Source: an uncultured Mucilaginibacter sp.
Lineage (GTDB): Bacteria > Bacteroidota > Bacteroidia > Sphingobacteriales > Sphingobacteriaceae
DNA: 64,000 nucleotides
Direction: 5' to 3'
Assembly (NCBI GenBank): GCA_903863845.1
Contig: CAIPDP010000073.1
Coordinates: 1-64,000 of the forward strand
Part shown: positions 16,075-25,952 of the stretch, piece by piece
How positions within the stretch are numbered: the first letter of the stretch is position 1
Layout: the number at the start of each line of letters is the position of its first letter
Notes under the pieces: generated by a model
The model's input: the letters and a program-made list of their open reading frames with translations, nothing else
What the model was told of the DNA's origin: nothing
Database searches by the model: none
Program-made: the position numbers and the translations under genes

Positions 16075-18969
16075 CTATCTCAAAATCTCTCTGATGTCCT
16101 CCGCCGAAAGCGATTTGATAAAACTTTCCTCAGTTGTTATGAGCGATTGCGCCACCTTGAGCTTGCGCTGCTGCAGGGCCACTATTTTTTCTTCTACCGT
16201 ATCTTTAGTGATAAATTTGTAGATGAACACATTTTTGGTTTGCCCGATGCGGTGTGTACGGTCAATTGCCTGCTGTTCGACAGCCGGATTCCACCAGGGA
16301 TCGAGGATAAATACATAATCAGCTTCGGTCAGGTTGAGCCCAACACCGCCGGCTTTGATCGAGATGAGGAATACCCTTGTCTTTTCGTCCTCCTGGAATT
16401 TTTTCACCACGTCGCCCCGGTTCTGGGTACTGCCATCCAGGTATACATAGGCGATACCCTCGCGATTAAAATGGTCACGATAAATATTGAGCTGCTTTAC
16501 AAATTGCGAGAAGATCAGCACTTTGTGCCCACCTTCAAGCACGTTGGCCAGCGTATGCACAACGTTCTCGAATTTGCCCGAATCTCCTTCATATTCTTCA
16601 TCGATCATAGCTGGGTGATTGGCTATCTGCCGCAACTTGATCAAGCCCTGCAATACCTGCATTTGTGCCTGCCCGTAGGTGCCATCTTCCAGACTCCTCA
16701 ATAACTCGTTACGGTATTCCGATTTAACTTTTTCGTACACATTGGCCTGCTCATCACTCATTTTGCAATAGAAAAGGTTCTCGGTTTTTGGCGGCAATTC
16801 AGTAGCAACTTGTTCTTTGGTACGTCGTAATACAAAGGGTTTGATCAATGCTTGTAGTCGCTTTGCCTTTTCCTCGTCTTTTTTCTTTTCGATAGGCGTT
16901 ACAAACTCGTTCAGGAAAAACTGTTGGCTTCCCAATAAGCCCGGGTTAATGAACGACATCTGTGTCCAAAGGTCGTTCACCGAATTCTCGACCGGCGTGC
17001 CACTCAAAATCAGCTTATATCGCGATTTCAATTGCTTTACGGCCTGGTATGATTTGGAAGACGGGTTTTTGATATTCTGACTTTCATCCAATATGATGTA
17101 CTCGAAAAAATAATCCTTCAGCAGGTCGATATCTATTCTGGTAATACCATAGGTGGTGATCACAACATCGTAATTGGTAAACACTTCCGGCGATTTATAC
17201 CTGAACGTACCTGTATGCACCATGATTCGCAGCTTGGGTGCAAACTTTTTAGCCTCGTTCAGCCAGTTGTAAATGAGCGAAGTTGGCATCACGATGAGTG
17301 AAACGCTTTTACTGCCATTTGCTTCTATTGCTTCTTTATGCTTTTGCAGGAGCGCCAGCGTTTGGATAGTTTTGCCTAAACCCATATCATCGGCCAGGCA
17401 GCCACCAAAATGGTATTGCTGTAAAAAGTGGAACCAGTTAAAGCCGGCTTTTTGGTATGGTCGCAACTGGCCCTTAAAATGATTTGGCAGGGCGATATCA
17501 CCTACGTCCTCAAACTCACTTAACTTTTGCAGTTTACGGCTCATCGTAACACCTGCAAGCTCGCCTTCGGCCAGCTCATTTACCAGGCCTATATGATGCC
17601 TGCGAAGCCTGATATGCTGGTTACCTTCGGAAAAATGCAGCAGGTTGCCGTATTGAGAAAACCATTTTTCGGGTATCACGGCTATTTCGCCATTAGGTAA
17701 GGTGAATTCCTTTTTATGGTTCAGGATATGATTTTTTAGCTGAATAAACGGGATCTTGTAAGGCCCGAAATAAACCACGGCATAGATATCGAACCAGTCG
17801 TTATTTTCCCTCACCTCCACATCGATTTTGCTGCTGCCAAACAGGTATTTTTTTTGCCCCTCAGGCTGCTCGATCTCGAATCCTGCCGCGATCAGCTCTT
17901 CATGATGCTGGTTAAGCCATTCGAAAATTGATAGTGAACGATCGCTTTCATCTTCGGCATTTGCCACTTCAAGGTTTTGAAATAAGCTCGATACAACCTG
18001 CAGGCCCAATTCTTCCAATAGCAACAGTTTACCTTTTTCCCAGGCTACCGAACGCTTGATACGGTGAAAAAGAAAATTATCGCCATTTTGCTCCATCCTA
18101 ACCGACACATGCCTGCCATCACCAAAAGGGAAAACATAACCGGCATACCTGAAACACAATTGTAACTGCGAAGTACCACCTTCAACATAGATCGGCTTTA
18201 ATATGGGTGTAGCTTCATATTTCTCGGTATTAATGGTAAATCCCTCCGCATAAACCTTATGTTTTTCGATGAGCGGTGCTACAAATTTCTCGAAATAAGG
18301 AAGCTCTGAGGATCTGGGAATAGCGATATATCTCTTATTTAAAAAAGGGACCAGCTTTTTACCTTCTATTTCTTTGTCGAAATAATATAATGTATCATCC
18401 AACAACATCCAGGCGGGTTGGTTGCAAATGATCTCGGCATTTTTGAACATGAACTCGATGCGCATGCCATGGTATTTGATGGTAGGGAAATACCTGATCT
18501 CGGTTTCATCGCGCCTGAAATGGAAAAGTACAGAAGCAGGCTCGGTGGCAATTTGCAATCTTCGTTCGGCAGGATAGCCTTCCTTGCTCATGGCATAAAC
18601 CTGTTTTTGGTTGAGCAGGAGCAATGCTTCGGCCATACGCTTTTCTATTTTAGGACGGATAGTATCGAACAGCTGATCATTGAATACTTTCCCAAAAAAT
18701 TCAAACGGCCGGATCGGCTTTTTATAGTAACGCTTAATTATGTTACCCTGCTCAATTTCCTCTAAATATTTGATCAGTTTAAAATCGGTCTCATCCAGGT
18801 ATTGGCTGAATTCTTTTGCAGTATTAGAAAATAGTCGCTGGTAGGTAAGGGAAAATTCGCCGTTAGGGTTAAGCTGTACAATATGCGGCTCGATCAAAAA
18901 ACCGAGATATTCATGCCGGCAAACGGCATAAATTACCTGGCAGGGTTTTGAACTATCGACGCGTAACAT
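16075..18969 (-). CDS. SNF2-family DEAD/DEAH-type helicase
   Basis: A 964-residue protein. The first 500 residues form an N-terminal region I do not recognise in detail. The SNF2 ATPase core follows: Walker A DDMGLGKTIQTLAL at about 535, the DESQ box (LDESQNIKNPSSKS), LSGTPVEN, and in the second RecA-like lobe GGVGLNLTEADYVF and DPWWNPAVEQQAIDRTHRIG. Such proteins use ATP to move along or remodel DNA-protein complexes; bacterial members relate to RapA-like recycling of RNA polymerase or to DNA repair. No defence-gene partner lies beside it, so I do not assign it to a defence system. Confidence 0.9.
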   Translation of the reverse strand: MLRVDSSKPCQVIYAVCRHEYLGFLIEPHIVQLNPNGEFSLTYQRLFSNTAKEFSQYLDETDFKLIKYLEEIEQGNIIKRYYKKPIRPFEFFGKVFNDQLFDTIRPKIEKRMAEALLLLNQKQVYAMSKEGYPAERRLQIATEPASVLFHFRRDETEIRYFPTIKYHGMRIEFMFKNAEIICNQPAWMLLDDTLYYFDKEIEGKKLVPFLNKRYIAIPRSSELPYFEKFVAPLIEKHKVYAEGFTINTEKYEATPILKPIYVEGGTSQLQLCFRYAGYVFPFGDGRHVSVRMEQNGDNFLFHRIKRSVAWEKGKLLLLEELGLQVVSSLFQNLEVANAEDESDRSLSIFEWLNQHHEELIAAGFEIEQPEGQKKYLFGSSKIDVEVRENNDWFDIYAVVYFGPYKIPFIQLKNHILNHKKEFTLPNGEIAVIPEKWFSQYGNLLHFSEGNQHIRLRRHHIGLVNELAEGELAGVTMSRKLQKLSEFEDVGDIALPNHFKGQLRPYQKAGFNWFHFLQQYHFGGCLADDMGLGKTIQTLALLQKHKEAIEANGSKSVSLIVMPTSLIYNWLNEAKKFAPKLRIMVHTGTFRYKSPEVFTNYDVVITTYGITRIDIDLLKDYFFEYIILDESQNIKNPSSKSYQAVKQLKSRYKLILSGTPVENSVNDLWTQMSFINPGLLGSQQFFLNEFVTPIEKKKDEEKAKRLQALIKPFVLRRTKEQVATELPPKTENLFYCKMSDEQANVYEKVKSEYRNELLRSLEDGTYGQAQMQVLQGLIKLRQIANHPAMIDEEYEGDSGKFENVVHTLANVLEGGHKVLIFSQFVKQLNIYRDHFNREGIAYVYLDGSTQNRGDVVKKFQEDEKTRVFLISIKAGGVGLNLTEADYVFILDPWWNPAVEQQAIDRTHRIGQTKNVFIYKFITKDTVEEKIVALQQRKLKVAQSLITTEESFIKSLSAEDIREILR

Positions 18970-19083
18970 CCTTTATTAAAAAATAAAGAGAAATTACGAT
19001 GAAGAAAAAATTCAAACCTAAACAGTTTTATCAGTAATAAAAAGGGTTTGGGGTTAAATAATTGTTAATAGTGGCTTTAATGT

Positions 19084-20406
19084 TTATTTTATTGCCACAG
19101 GCTTTATCCAACGTGGGGAGTATGATGGTTCGCAGGGGTACATATCCCGAATAAAAAATATACCGTCAAAAACATAGTTCCATCTGGCCAAGTAATTATT
19201 ATGTCCCATCGCTTTCATATAAAAGTACCAGGAGGAATTTGGGTATTGAATATTGAATCTTTGGAAATCTACAAAAGCGTAGGCTGTTTTTCTATCGATC
19301 CACCTTTCAAAGCCGTCTGCTCTGGGCGGGAATAATTTAAAGGGCTTTGTACCCAGCCGTCCACCTTCACCACCGTAAGAAGTAAAACCAATAGAATAGA
19401 TTTTCTTTTCCCTTTCTATTTTGGACAATACATCACCCATTACTGTGTCAGCATCAAAAAAATGCTCTTTCATATTTGATTCAAGGCGCATAGTATGGTA
19501 GTCTGCAGCCCAGACAATTATTTTTTGATTTTTAAACTTGACATCAGTGAGCCACATTAAGTTTCTCGCCATAAGGATATCACGTGCATTTAATGATTGC
19601 TTTTTTGTTAATGCCAATATTTTGGAGGCTTCAACCTGCTGTATCAGGTTGTCAACTATCAAAAGCCAGAAATTATCCGGTTTAACTACGGCGGACATTT
19701 CCTTTTTTATAGTACCCAAATATTGCATACAGGTATCTATCCGTGAAATATCCGCCGGTTGTTTTAAAGTCCAAATTTTTGAAGAATCTATCAGCGAAAT
19801 AATACCTGAAGCGAAGTTAATTCTTTTGGTAATCGGCAGATGGTAACTTTTTAATGCCGAATCAAGGCTTTTACCGAGGTGGCGCAGAGAATAATTTAAA
19901 TACTGTTGACAATCAAAGCCCGTGATGGTTAATGGTGAGCTCGAATTCCACGTGGTAGGGATATAGTTGAAAAACAAATTAGTACAACTTTTACACGCTG
20001 TCCAAATTGGGAAAATATTGCGCCATAAAAAGCTATCAATTGCTAATTCTTGCTTAGGCAGCTTATCCCAGCCTTCATTTAGGCTGAAAAAATCCGACTC
20101 AAAAGCCAGGACATTAAACCCCTTTTTTTCATGCAGGTATTTTATCAGGCGCGTTTTAGCAAGAAAGGTGGGTGCATCACCATGATCCTGCTCGCCGAGC
20201 ATCACAATTGTTGCATCGTTGATCGCATCACCGATTGGTTCCAAATCTGCATAATTTACTGAGTCAGGCTCAACAGTTAATATTGGGACTGCATTCTTTC
20301 CGACATAATCTTTTATTAGTTGTTGAGCTTTTGCCCGAGTAGCAGATATTGAAAGGGCTAGTAGCAAAAATGAAGCTGTAATATTCAGTAATTTAAGCCT
20401 CATCAT
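19084..20406 (-). CDS. erythromycin esterase-like secreted protein
   Basis: A 440-residue protein with a signal peptide (about 1-27). The segment MLGEQDHGDAPTF contains the GE-x-x-HG motif of the erythromycin esterase superfamily, where the His acts in hydrolysis, and LAFESDFFSLNEG follows at the expected distance. A second His-bearing segment is WAADYHTMR. Characterised EreA/EreB cleave the macrolide ring, but most family members, particularly secreted ones in Bacteroidota, have untested substrates. Do not read this as proof of macrolide resistance. It sits between the SNF2 gene and dapF, all on the minus strand. Confidence 0.72.
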   Translation of the reverse strand: MMRLKLLNITASFLLLALSISATRAKAQQLIKDYVGKNAVPILTVEPDSVNYADLEPIGDAINDATIVMLGEQDHGDAPTFLAKTRLIKYLHEKKGFNVLAFESDFFSLNEGWDKLPKQELAIDSFLWRNIFPIWTACKSCTNLFFNYIPTTWNSSSPLTITGFDCQQYLNYSLRHLGKSLDSALKSYHLPITKRINFASGIISLIDSSKIWTLKQPADISRIDTCMQYLGTIKKEMSAVVKPDNFWLLIVDNLIQQVEASKILALTKKQSLNARDILMARNLMWLTDVKFKNQKIIVWAADYHTMRLESNMKEHFFDADTVMGDVLSKIEREKKIYSIGFTSYGGEGGRLGTKPFKLFPPRADGFERWIDRKTAYAFVDFQRFNIQYPNSSWYFYMKAMGHNNYLARWNYVFDGIFFIRDMYPCEPSYSPRWIKPVAIK

Positions 20407-20462
20407 TTTAGATTAAAAAGTGTTGGGTATATGGTTCCTGACGTTGATTATGTTTTAAGACG

Positions 20463-21251
20463 CTATAATTTAATATCTCCCTCAAACACCCACTTCGCCG
20501 GACCCTCTAAAAAAATATTAGTAAAATGCTGCCCATCTATTGTTTCGAAGCGGATATTTAAATCTCCGCCCAAAACTTTCACCGGCGTTTGGATCTTACC
20601 AGTTTGACCAAAATGTTTGGCCATTGCCAGGGCAACTGCTGTAACCCCGGTACCACAGGCATAGGTCTCATCTTCAACTCCGCGCTCGAAGGTGCGTACG
20701 AAATAGCCTTGTTCCAGCGGTTCAACAAAATTGATATTGATGCCATGCTGCTTGTAGGTAGCATTGTTTCGGATGGCATAGCCATCGTGATAAACGTCTT
20801 TATCTTTCAGGCCGCTAACCAATTGCACGTAATGAGGAGAACCCGTATTTAAAACATAGGCTTCGCCATCAAGATCAACCTTATTCACATCGATCATCTG
20901 CAGACTCACCCAATCGCCGGAGTCTGAAATTTTGGCATGATGCGGTCCGTCAACTGCCAAAAAATTCGTCTCTGTGTCAATAATTCCCAAAAATTTGGCA
21001 AATGCAACAATACAGCGCCCGCCATTGCCACACATACTGCTCGGTTGCCCGTCGGCATTATAATAAACCATTTCAAAATCGAAATCGGGCTTGTCCTGCA
21101 AAAACATGATCCCATCGCCACCTATGCCAAACCGGCGGTCGCAAAGGCGCGCGATAAGCCCTGTATCATGGTGATTTACAGCATTTTTGCGGTTATCAAC
21201 CATGATAAAATCATTGCCGGCGCCCTGGTATTTATAAAAACTAAGTTTCAA
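20463..21251 (-). CDS. dapF: diaminopimelate epimerase
   Basis: A 262-residue enzyme that converts LL- to meso-diaminopimelate for lysine and peptidoglycan. The start KYQGAGNDFIMVDNR and the two active-site cysteines are present: MCGNGGRC (Cys74) and ETYACGTG (about 198). The start is TTG at 21251; it fits because family N-termini begin right at this residue and no ATG is available upstream. It stands 56 bases from the esterase-like gene and diverges from the DegP-type protease gene. Confidence 0.95.
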   Translation of the reverse strand: MKLSFYKYQGAGNDFIMVDNRKNAVNHHDTGLIARLCDRRFGIGGDGIMFLQDKPDFDFEMVYYNADGQPSSMCGNGGRCIVAFAKFLGIIDTETNFLAVDGPHHAKISDSGDWVSLQMIDVNKVDLDGEAYVLNTGSPHYVQLVSGLKDKDVYHDGYAIRNNATYKQHGININFVEPLEQGYFVRTFERGVEDETYACGTGVTAVALAMAKHFGQTGKIQTPVKVLGGDLNIRFETIDGQHFTNIFLEGPAKWVFEGDIKL

Positions 21252-21366
21252 TTTTAATGTTTGTATTTAACGGTAATACTACAAAGGAACAATAAGTCGG
21301 AATATTATTGATCACCCTGCTTCTTTTTATTTAACAAAATTTAACAAAATTACTTATAACTAACCA

Positions 21367-21398
21367 TTGACGATTACGTCTATATGGTATTAAATTTG
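21367..21398 (+). promoter_or_regulatory. candidate promoter of the DegP-type protease gene
   Basis: TTG at 21367-21369, a 21-nt gap and TAAATTTG at 21391-21398 match the Bacteroidota promoter consensus fully in the -7 element. The predicted 5' leader is about 120 nt. Just upstream lies a tandem TTTAACAAAA repeat of unknown meaning. Confidence 0.5.
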
Positions 21399-21524
21399 AA
21401 GTCTATATCTTACCAAAGATTAAACATTTAAACAGAAATTGAATAATTCGGTGAAACCCTCCCCGGTTGTTGATTGCGAAAATGAGGGGTAGTTTCGAAA
21501 CCATTAAAAAACAGATCAGAGAAA

Positions 21525-23078
21525 ATGAAAAAGTTTGGTTTAACAGTATTAACCGCTTTCCTTGGCGGTGCATTGGCGCTGAGCGCATACAAAGTAATCG
21601 AGAATAGGTATGCAAGCGGCATGAGCCTAGACGAAAAACAAAAAGTTTATTTCACAAACAACCCCTTACCCTCACCATCTGTATCTTCAGCGGGCGAAGT
21701 CGATTTAACGCAGGCTGCCGCTGAAGTTACTCCGGCAGTTGTTTATATCCGCACAACCTATGCAACAGAAGAAAACAGCGGGCAGGATCAGATGCAGCAA
21801 TTATTTGGCGACATGTTTGGGCAGCATATGGCACCACAAGGTCCGCAAATGGCATCTGGTTCGGGTGTTATTATTTCGCCTGATGGATATATCGTAACCA
21901 ATAACCACGTAGTGGCAAAAGCCGAAAAAATTGAAGTGGTAACTAACGATCACCACCATTACACCGCGAAAGTGATCGGCACCGATCCTAATACCGACCT
22001 TGCACTGATCAAGATCAGCGGCGACAATCTGCCGATCGTTAAGTTTGGCAACTCCGATGCTGTAAAGGTTGGAGAGTGGGTTTTGGCAGTAGGTAACCCT
22101 TTCCGCCTTACTTCAACCGTTACTGCAGGTATCGTAAGCGCTAAAGGCCGTAACATTAATATCATCGGTCATGAAGATCAGGAACAGGATCAGATGACGC
22201 CATTCGGACGTATGCATGTACAGCGCCAGGGCGGAGCAAAAGTAAATTCGGGTATCGAATCATTTATACAGACTGATGCAGCGATCAATCCGGGTAATAG
22301 CGGTGGTGCTCTGGTAAACTCCAGAGGCGAACTGATTGGTATCAATGCTGCGATCGCTTCACAAACCGGTTCATACGAGGGTTATGGTTTTGCTATTCCG
22401 ATCAACCTGGCACGTAAAGTGTTGAACGATATCGAAAAATACGGTGCTGTAAAACGTGGCTACCTTGGTGTAAGCTTTAAAGAACTTGACCAGGATCAGG
22501 CCGATGCATTGCACATCAGCCAAACTACCGGCTTGTACGTTGATCAGGTAGCTCCGGGTAGTGGTGCTGAACAAGCTGGCTTGAAACATGGAGATATCAT
22601 CACCAAAGTAAACGGCAAAACAGTATATGAATCGTCTGACTTGCAGGAACCGGTAGCCCGTTTAGCTCCTGGCGATAAGATCGACCTGGGTGTTTTACAC
22701 GAAGGCAGCGAAAGAAATGTTGCGGTAACACTGAAAGCTGATGCTGGCAACCTGAGCCGCAGCACAGCGATGACCAAATCAGCCGAAGAAATGTATAACA
22801 AACTCGGCGCAAGCTTTAAACAATTGAGCCCGGCCGAAAAAGCAAAATTCCACGTGACTCATGGTGTGCTGGTTACTCAGGTTCGTCCGGGATTGTTATT
22901 TGACGAGACTCAGATACCAGTTGGCTCGGTAATCACCGGCATCAATAAGCAGCCTATCAACAATGTCGATGATATTGGTAATGCTCTTGGCGCATCTAAG
23001 AATGGAACTCTGAGCATTTCAGGTGTGCTTCCTGATGGAACAACCTTCAATAATATGTTCAGCAACGGCGATCAATAA
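21525..23078 (+). CDS. DegP/HtrA-type periplasmic serine protease with two PDZ domains
   Basis: A 517-residue protein quality-control protease. An N-terminal hydrophobic segment (about 6-24) exports or anchors it. The trypsin-like domain shows the full triad: His128 in TNNHVVAK, Asp158 in PNTDLALIKI and Ser259 in NPGNSGGAL. Two PDZ-type segments follow, one with RGYLGVSFKE and the second in the last 100 residues with VLVTQVRPGLLF. A Gln/Met-rich loop (residues 86-110) is longer than in E. coli DegP. It is preceded by its own promoter and followed by a strong terminator, so it is probably transcribed alone. Confidence 0.93.
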   Translation: MKKFGLTVLTAFLGGALALSAYKVIENRYASGMSLDEKQKVYFTNNPLPSPSVSSAGEVDLTQAAAEVTPAVVYIRTTYATEENSGQDQMQQLFGDMFGQHMAPQGPQMASGSGVIISPDGYIVTNNHVVAKAEKIEVVTNDHHHYTAKVIGTDPNTDLALIKISGDNLPIVKFGNSDAVKVGEWVLAVGNPFRLTSTVTAGIVSAKGRNINIIGHEDQEQDQMTPFGRMHVQRQGGAKVNSGIESFIQTDAAINPGNSGGALVNSRGELIGINAAIASQTGSYEGYGFAIPINLARKVLNDIEKYGAVKRGYLGVSFKELDQDQADALHISQTTGLYVDQVAPGSGAEQAGLKHGDIITKVNGKTVYESSDLQEPVARLAPGDKIDLGVLHEGSERNVAVTLKADAGNLSRSTAMTKSAEEMYNKLGASFKQLSPAEKAKFHVTHGVLVTQVRPGLLFDETQIPVGSVITGINKQPINNVDDIGNALGASKNGTLSISGVLPDGTTFNNMFSNGDQ

Positions 23079-23104
23079 TAAGTTTGAATGAGTAGTTTAA
23101 TAGA

Positions 23105-23133
23105 AAACCCGGCTTTTTGGCCGGGTTTTTTTG
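23105..23133 (+). terminator. rho-independent terminator of the protease gene
   Basis: AACCCGGC (23106-23113) pairs with GCCGGGTT (23120-23127) around a short loop and continues into a run of T. It stands 27 bases after the stop codon. This is the clearest canonical terminator in the window. Confidence 0.93.
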
Positions 23134-23152
23134 TTTACCGGATCAGGTTTAA

Positions 23153-23956
23153 TTAAAATACATTGAACAGGTTATACTCCAGCCGCAACAGGTAGGTGTT
23201 GGCGCTTGACCGAACCATATCATTATAAAGCGGTGTTCGATAGGCAAAGTCGACCCTAATAAAACTGTTAATGATCAATTGAAGCCCCGGGGCAACATCC
23301 AAATAACTTTGTCCATAACCCGGATTATTTTTCCCGAGCAATTCAGCATAGATATTAAGGTTTACCTGGTTGTAATTCTCATATTTCCGGGGGAAAAGCA
23401 AATAGCCTGCAGACAGGGTATAGGCAAGCGCATCATGTGAATTGCCCGGAGGTATCGCAAAATCACCAGTATTTGGGAAGGCCCGAACGTAACTTTCACT
23501 TACCGAGATCGCCAGTTTATGTATAAGCCTGGTAAAAACAACACCAGTTTGTACGCCGCTGTTATCGCCTTCAAGGCTAATTTCCTGGTAAGGCACCGGG
23601 TTATTGATGGCGGCTGCTTTTACAAAAAATGCGCCCCTGAAATGACTTTGCACCGAGTCGACCGAAAAAAACCTGTATTTAGCGTAAACACTGCCTCCCT
23701 CGAAATGTTGGTTAGGCTGGTAATAATCGGAAGCATACAACGAGCCATGAAGCATCAGGTTTTTGTTGGCGCCAAACATCAATTCGATGCTTGTGCGATC
23801 TTTGTACGATGGGTTAAAATAACCCTGGTTCTCGATCCTGATGCCTAAAGAGTGCGTTGCCATATTACTGGCAGGTTCGGTATTGATATACAATTCCTGC
23901 GAAAAAGCAGGGGAAATGACCGCCACCAGCCAAAGGGTAACGAATATCGTTTTCAT
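23153..23956 (-). CDS. predicted outer-membrane barrel protein of unknown function
   Basis: A 267-residue protein with a signal peptide (about 1-19, ending SPAFSQ). The rest is rich in alternating hydrophobic and aromatic residues with many Tyr and Asn turns, and ends in LLRLEYNLFNVF, a typical C-terminal beta-strand with terminal Phe for outer-membrane insertion. I do not recognise a named family. It begins 5 bases after the last base of a longer track ORF and 18 bases from the HMA-domain gene, both minus strand, so these may be co-transcribed. Confidence 0.65.
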   Translation of the reverse strand: MKTIFVTLWLVAVISPAFSQELYINTEPASNMATHSLGIRIENQGYFNPSYKDRTSIELMFGANKNLMLHGSLYASDYYQPNQHFEGGSVYAKYRFFSVDSVQSHFRGAFFVKAAAINNPVPYQEISLEGDNSGVQTGVVFTRLIHKLAISVSESYVRAFPNTGDFAIPPGNSHDALAYTLSAGYLLFPRKYENYNQVNLNIYAELLGKNNPGYGQSYLDVAPGLQLIINSFIRVDFAYRTPLYNDMVRSSANTYLLRLEYNLFNVF

Positions 23957-23973
23957 AGCTGATCAATTAAAAA

Positions 23974-24468
23974 CTATATCGTTATATGGTAAACATGTCC
24001 ACTGCCGGGGGTTTCGATTGCATCGGGCTTAAACTTTTTGGAAACGGATAGTGGTGCAAAACCTTTATCGACCAATGTGAACGCTACTGTACCTGTAGGG
24101 TTTTTATTGTCGGTATTTACTAACCTGAAGGTATCGCCATCGTAGCTAAAACTATTGTTGATGACCTTAACCGCGTCAAAATTGAAAGTTGCTTTCAGGC
24201 TGTTGACAAAAAATCCGGCATTTTCTACCTTTTTGCCGATCTGCGCTATATTGACCGGGGCGTCTTTTTTAAAGGTTATCACAAATACATTGCGGTTCAG
24301 ATCAGCTTTAATATCGCTGATAAAACTCAGCGTACGGAGCGATTTTTCTGTCGCTTTTGAGCACATAGAACAAGTTAGGCCGCTAACCTGTAGCTCAGCT
24401 TTGATGAATTGCGCTTTCGCTGCGCCGGAAATAATTAATAGGATTATAAATATTTTAAGTGTTTTCAT
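23974..24468 (-). CDS. secreted heavy-metal-associated (HMA) domain protein
   Basis: A 164-residue protein with a signal peptide (MKTLKIFIILLIISGAAKAQ), followed by an HMA-type ferredoxin-like fold whose metal site is GLTCSMCSKATEKSL, with two Cys in CxxC. The C-terminal 80 residues are an unrecognised beta-rich extension. The signal peptide places it outside the cytoplasm, where it may carry copper or a similar ion. I start at the ATG at 24468; the track's 86 extra residues run through the spacer and the next gene's 3' end. It follows the HYC_CC_PP gene. Confidence 0.82.
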   Translation of the reverse strand: MKTLKIFIILLIISGAAKAQFIKAELQVSGLTCSMCSKATEKSLRTLSFISDIKADLNRNVFVITFKKDAPVNIAQIGKKVENAGFFVNSLKATFNFDAVKVINNSFSYDGDTFRLVNTDNKNPTGTVAFTLVDKGFAPLSVSKKFKPDAIETPGSGHVYHITI

Positions 24469-24544
24469 TATGATCAAAAATTTAATCGTAAAAATTAATA
24501 GCAAGGCGCGTCGCGCCAGATTGGATAGTACGAATAATTTAGGA

Positions 24545-24928
24545 TCAGATCCTGAAGTTGCAGTTTTTAAGATAGGCCGAAACAGGTGATAAAGGTGGTC
24601 CACGATAAGTTGTTCCGGCAGTTGCAAACCCCGTAGGAAGCAATGTAGGATCCAGGCGATAAAGCCGGGGTAAAATAGCAGCATAAACTTTACCCGAAAA
24701 AACGGATAAAGCACTTTGGTGTGCATCTTTCACCTTAACGTCGATCCGCTTGTCTTTACAGCAACTCATCTTCCGTGCACCTGCGCCCTTGCTGCATTCT
24801 TTGGCAGGGGCATCGATGCGGATTGAAGAAAGACGGTTGAAGCAATAATGAAGATTCAATGCAAAGCCCGACACGGTACCGAGGTACAGCATCGCCAGAA
24901 ATAATATGGCGGACTTTTTTAACATCAT
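24545..24928 (-). CDS. HYC_CC_PP family protein
   Basis: A 127-residue Bacteroidota-specific protein with an N-terminal membrane or signal segment (about 5-25). The three motifs that name the family are present: LHYCFNRL (HYC), SCCKDK (CC) and RGPPLSP (PP). The His and Cys pairs suggest metal binding, and the adjacent HMA-domain gene supports a shared metal-handling role, but this is inference. It is the first gene of the HYC-HMA-barrel group and diverges from the DUF2911 gene. Confidence 0.82.
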   Translation of the reverse strand: MMLKKSAILFLAMLYLGTVSGFALNLHYCFNRLSSIRIDAPAKECSKGAGARKMSCCKDKRIDVKVKDAHQSALSVFSGKVYAAILPRLYRLDPTLLPTGFATAGTTYRGPPLSPVSAYLKNCNFRI

Positions 24929-25033
24929 ACAAAATTAAGGTTTTACATTAGCATTACCCCTAAAATTTTAAATGGTGATTTGTTAATGATAATTTAGCGC
25001 TTCCTGAACTGTTATAAAACCAAAAAAACTAAT

Positions 25034-25870
25034 ATGAAAAAGATGCTTTTTTACCTTGCTGCCTACCTTTTAGCAGGAACCAGCCAGGCACAGAATTTAA
25101 AACTGCCGGCCTTAAGTACAACTCAAACCATAGAGCAGGAGTTGGGCCTCGGTAAGATCACTTTAACTTACTCCCGGCCAGATATCCGTGGTCGTAAAAT
25201 TTTTGGGGGCCTTGAGCCCTGGGGCACCGTTTGGCGCACTGGTGCCAATGCCGCCACGATCATTAAATTCTCTGATGATGTAGTCCTCGAAGGATATAAA
25301 GTACCTGCCGGAGAATACGGTTTATTTTCTATCCCCGGCCAGGATGAATGGACCGTGATCCTCAATAAAACAGCCCATCAATGGGGTGCCTATGACTATA
25401 AAGCATCAGATGATCTGTTGCGATTTAAGGTGAAGACCATCAATCATACCGACCCGCTGGAAACCCTGACCTTCCAGTTTATCAATGTCGACCAAACTAA
25501 GGCTGAATTGGAGTTTCGCTGGGAAAAAGTGTCCTTTTCGTTCCATATTACGGTAGATCCGGATGCTCAGGTGATGGCCGATATTGACCGCATCATGAAC
25601 AAAGACAGCAAACCTTATTTTAATGCAGCGGTATACTACTATGAAAACAACAAAGACCTGAAAAAAGCGCTTGAATGGATCAGTACCGCTGAAAAAGCAG
25701 ACCCCAAGGCACCTTATTTAAAAGTTTGGAAAGCACGTATCCAGCTAAAGGACGGTGACAAAGCAGGCGCATTATCCACCGCTACGGAAGGAGTAAAACT
25801 GGCACACGAACAAAATGATGCCGAATATGAACGCCTTAACCAGGCGGTTGTCGATCAGGCGAAAAGTTAG
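25034..25870 (+). CDS. secreted DUF2911 protein with TPR-like tail
   Basis: A 278-residue protein with a signal peptide (about 1-19). The central region (about 25-165) matches DUF2911, seen in GKITLTYSRPDIRGRKIFG, EPWGTVWRTGANAATIIKF and GEYGLFSIPG. The C-terminal 90 residues hold helical TPR-like repeats (NDLKKALEWISTAEKADPKA-type spacing). DUF2911 has no established function; the aligned Gly/Trp positions suggest a compact beta fold. It is transcribed alone and ends before a strong stem-loop. Confidence 0.85.
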   Translation: MKKMLFYLAAYLLAGTSQAQNLKLPALSTTQTIEQELGLGKITLTYSRPDIRGRKIFGGLEPWGTVWRTGANAATIIKFSDDVVLEGYKVPAGEYGLFSIPGQDEWTVILNKTAHQWGAYDYKASDDLLRFKVKTINHTDPLETLTFQFINVDQTKAELEFRWEKVSFSFHITVDPDAQVMADIDRIMNKDSKPYFNAAVYYYENNKDLKKALEWISTAEKADPKAPYLKVWKARIQLKDGDKAGALSTATEGVKLAHEQNDAEYERLNQAVVDQAKS

Positions 25871-25906
25871 GCGCGTTGCGGTTAGCACTTGGAGAAGTAT
25901 TGAGAA

Positions 25907-25948
25907 GAATGCGGAGTGCGGAGTGCCGAATGCGGAATGATTAATGAC
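25907..25948. repeat. six phased heptamers
   Basis: GAATGCG, GAGTGCG, GAGTGCC, GAATGCG, GAATGAT and TAATGAC follow one another without gaps, giving exactly 42 bases of period 7. It lies between the DUF2911 stop and the stem-loop at 25953. It has no inverted partner in the window that I could find. Confidence 0.7.
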
Positions 25949-25952
25949 CCGA

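Noticed and set aside
16075-18969. SNF2 helicase as part of a phage-defence island
   Set aside because: No nuclease, methylase or other defence gene lies beside it; a housekeeping role is equally possible.
19084-20406. Macrolide resistance gene
   Set aside because: Only the broad esterase-like motif is seen; family members with this sequence type have untested substrates.
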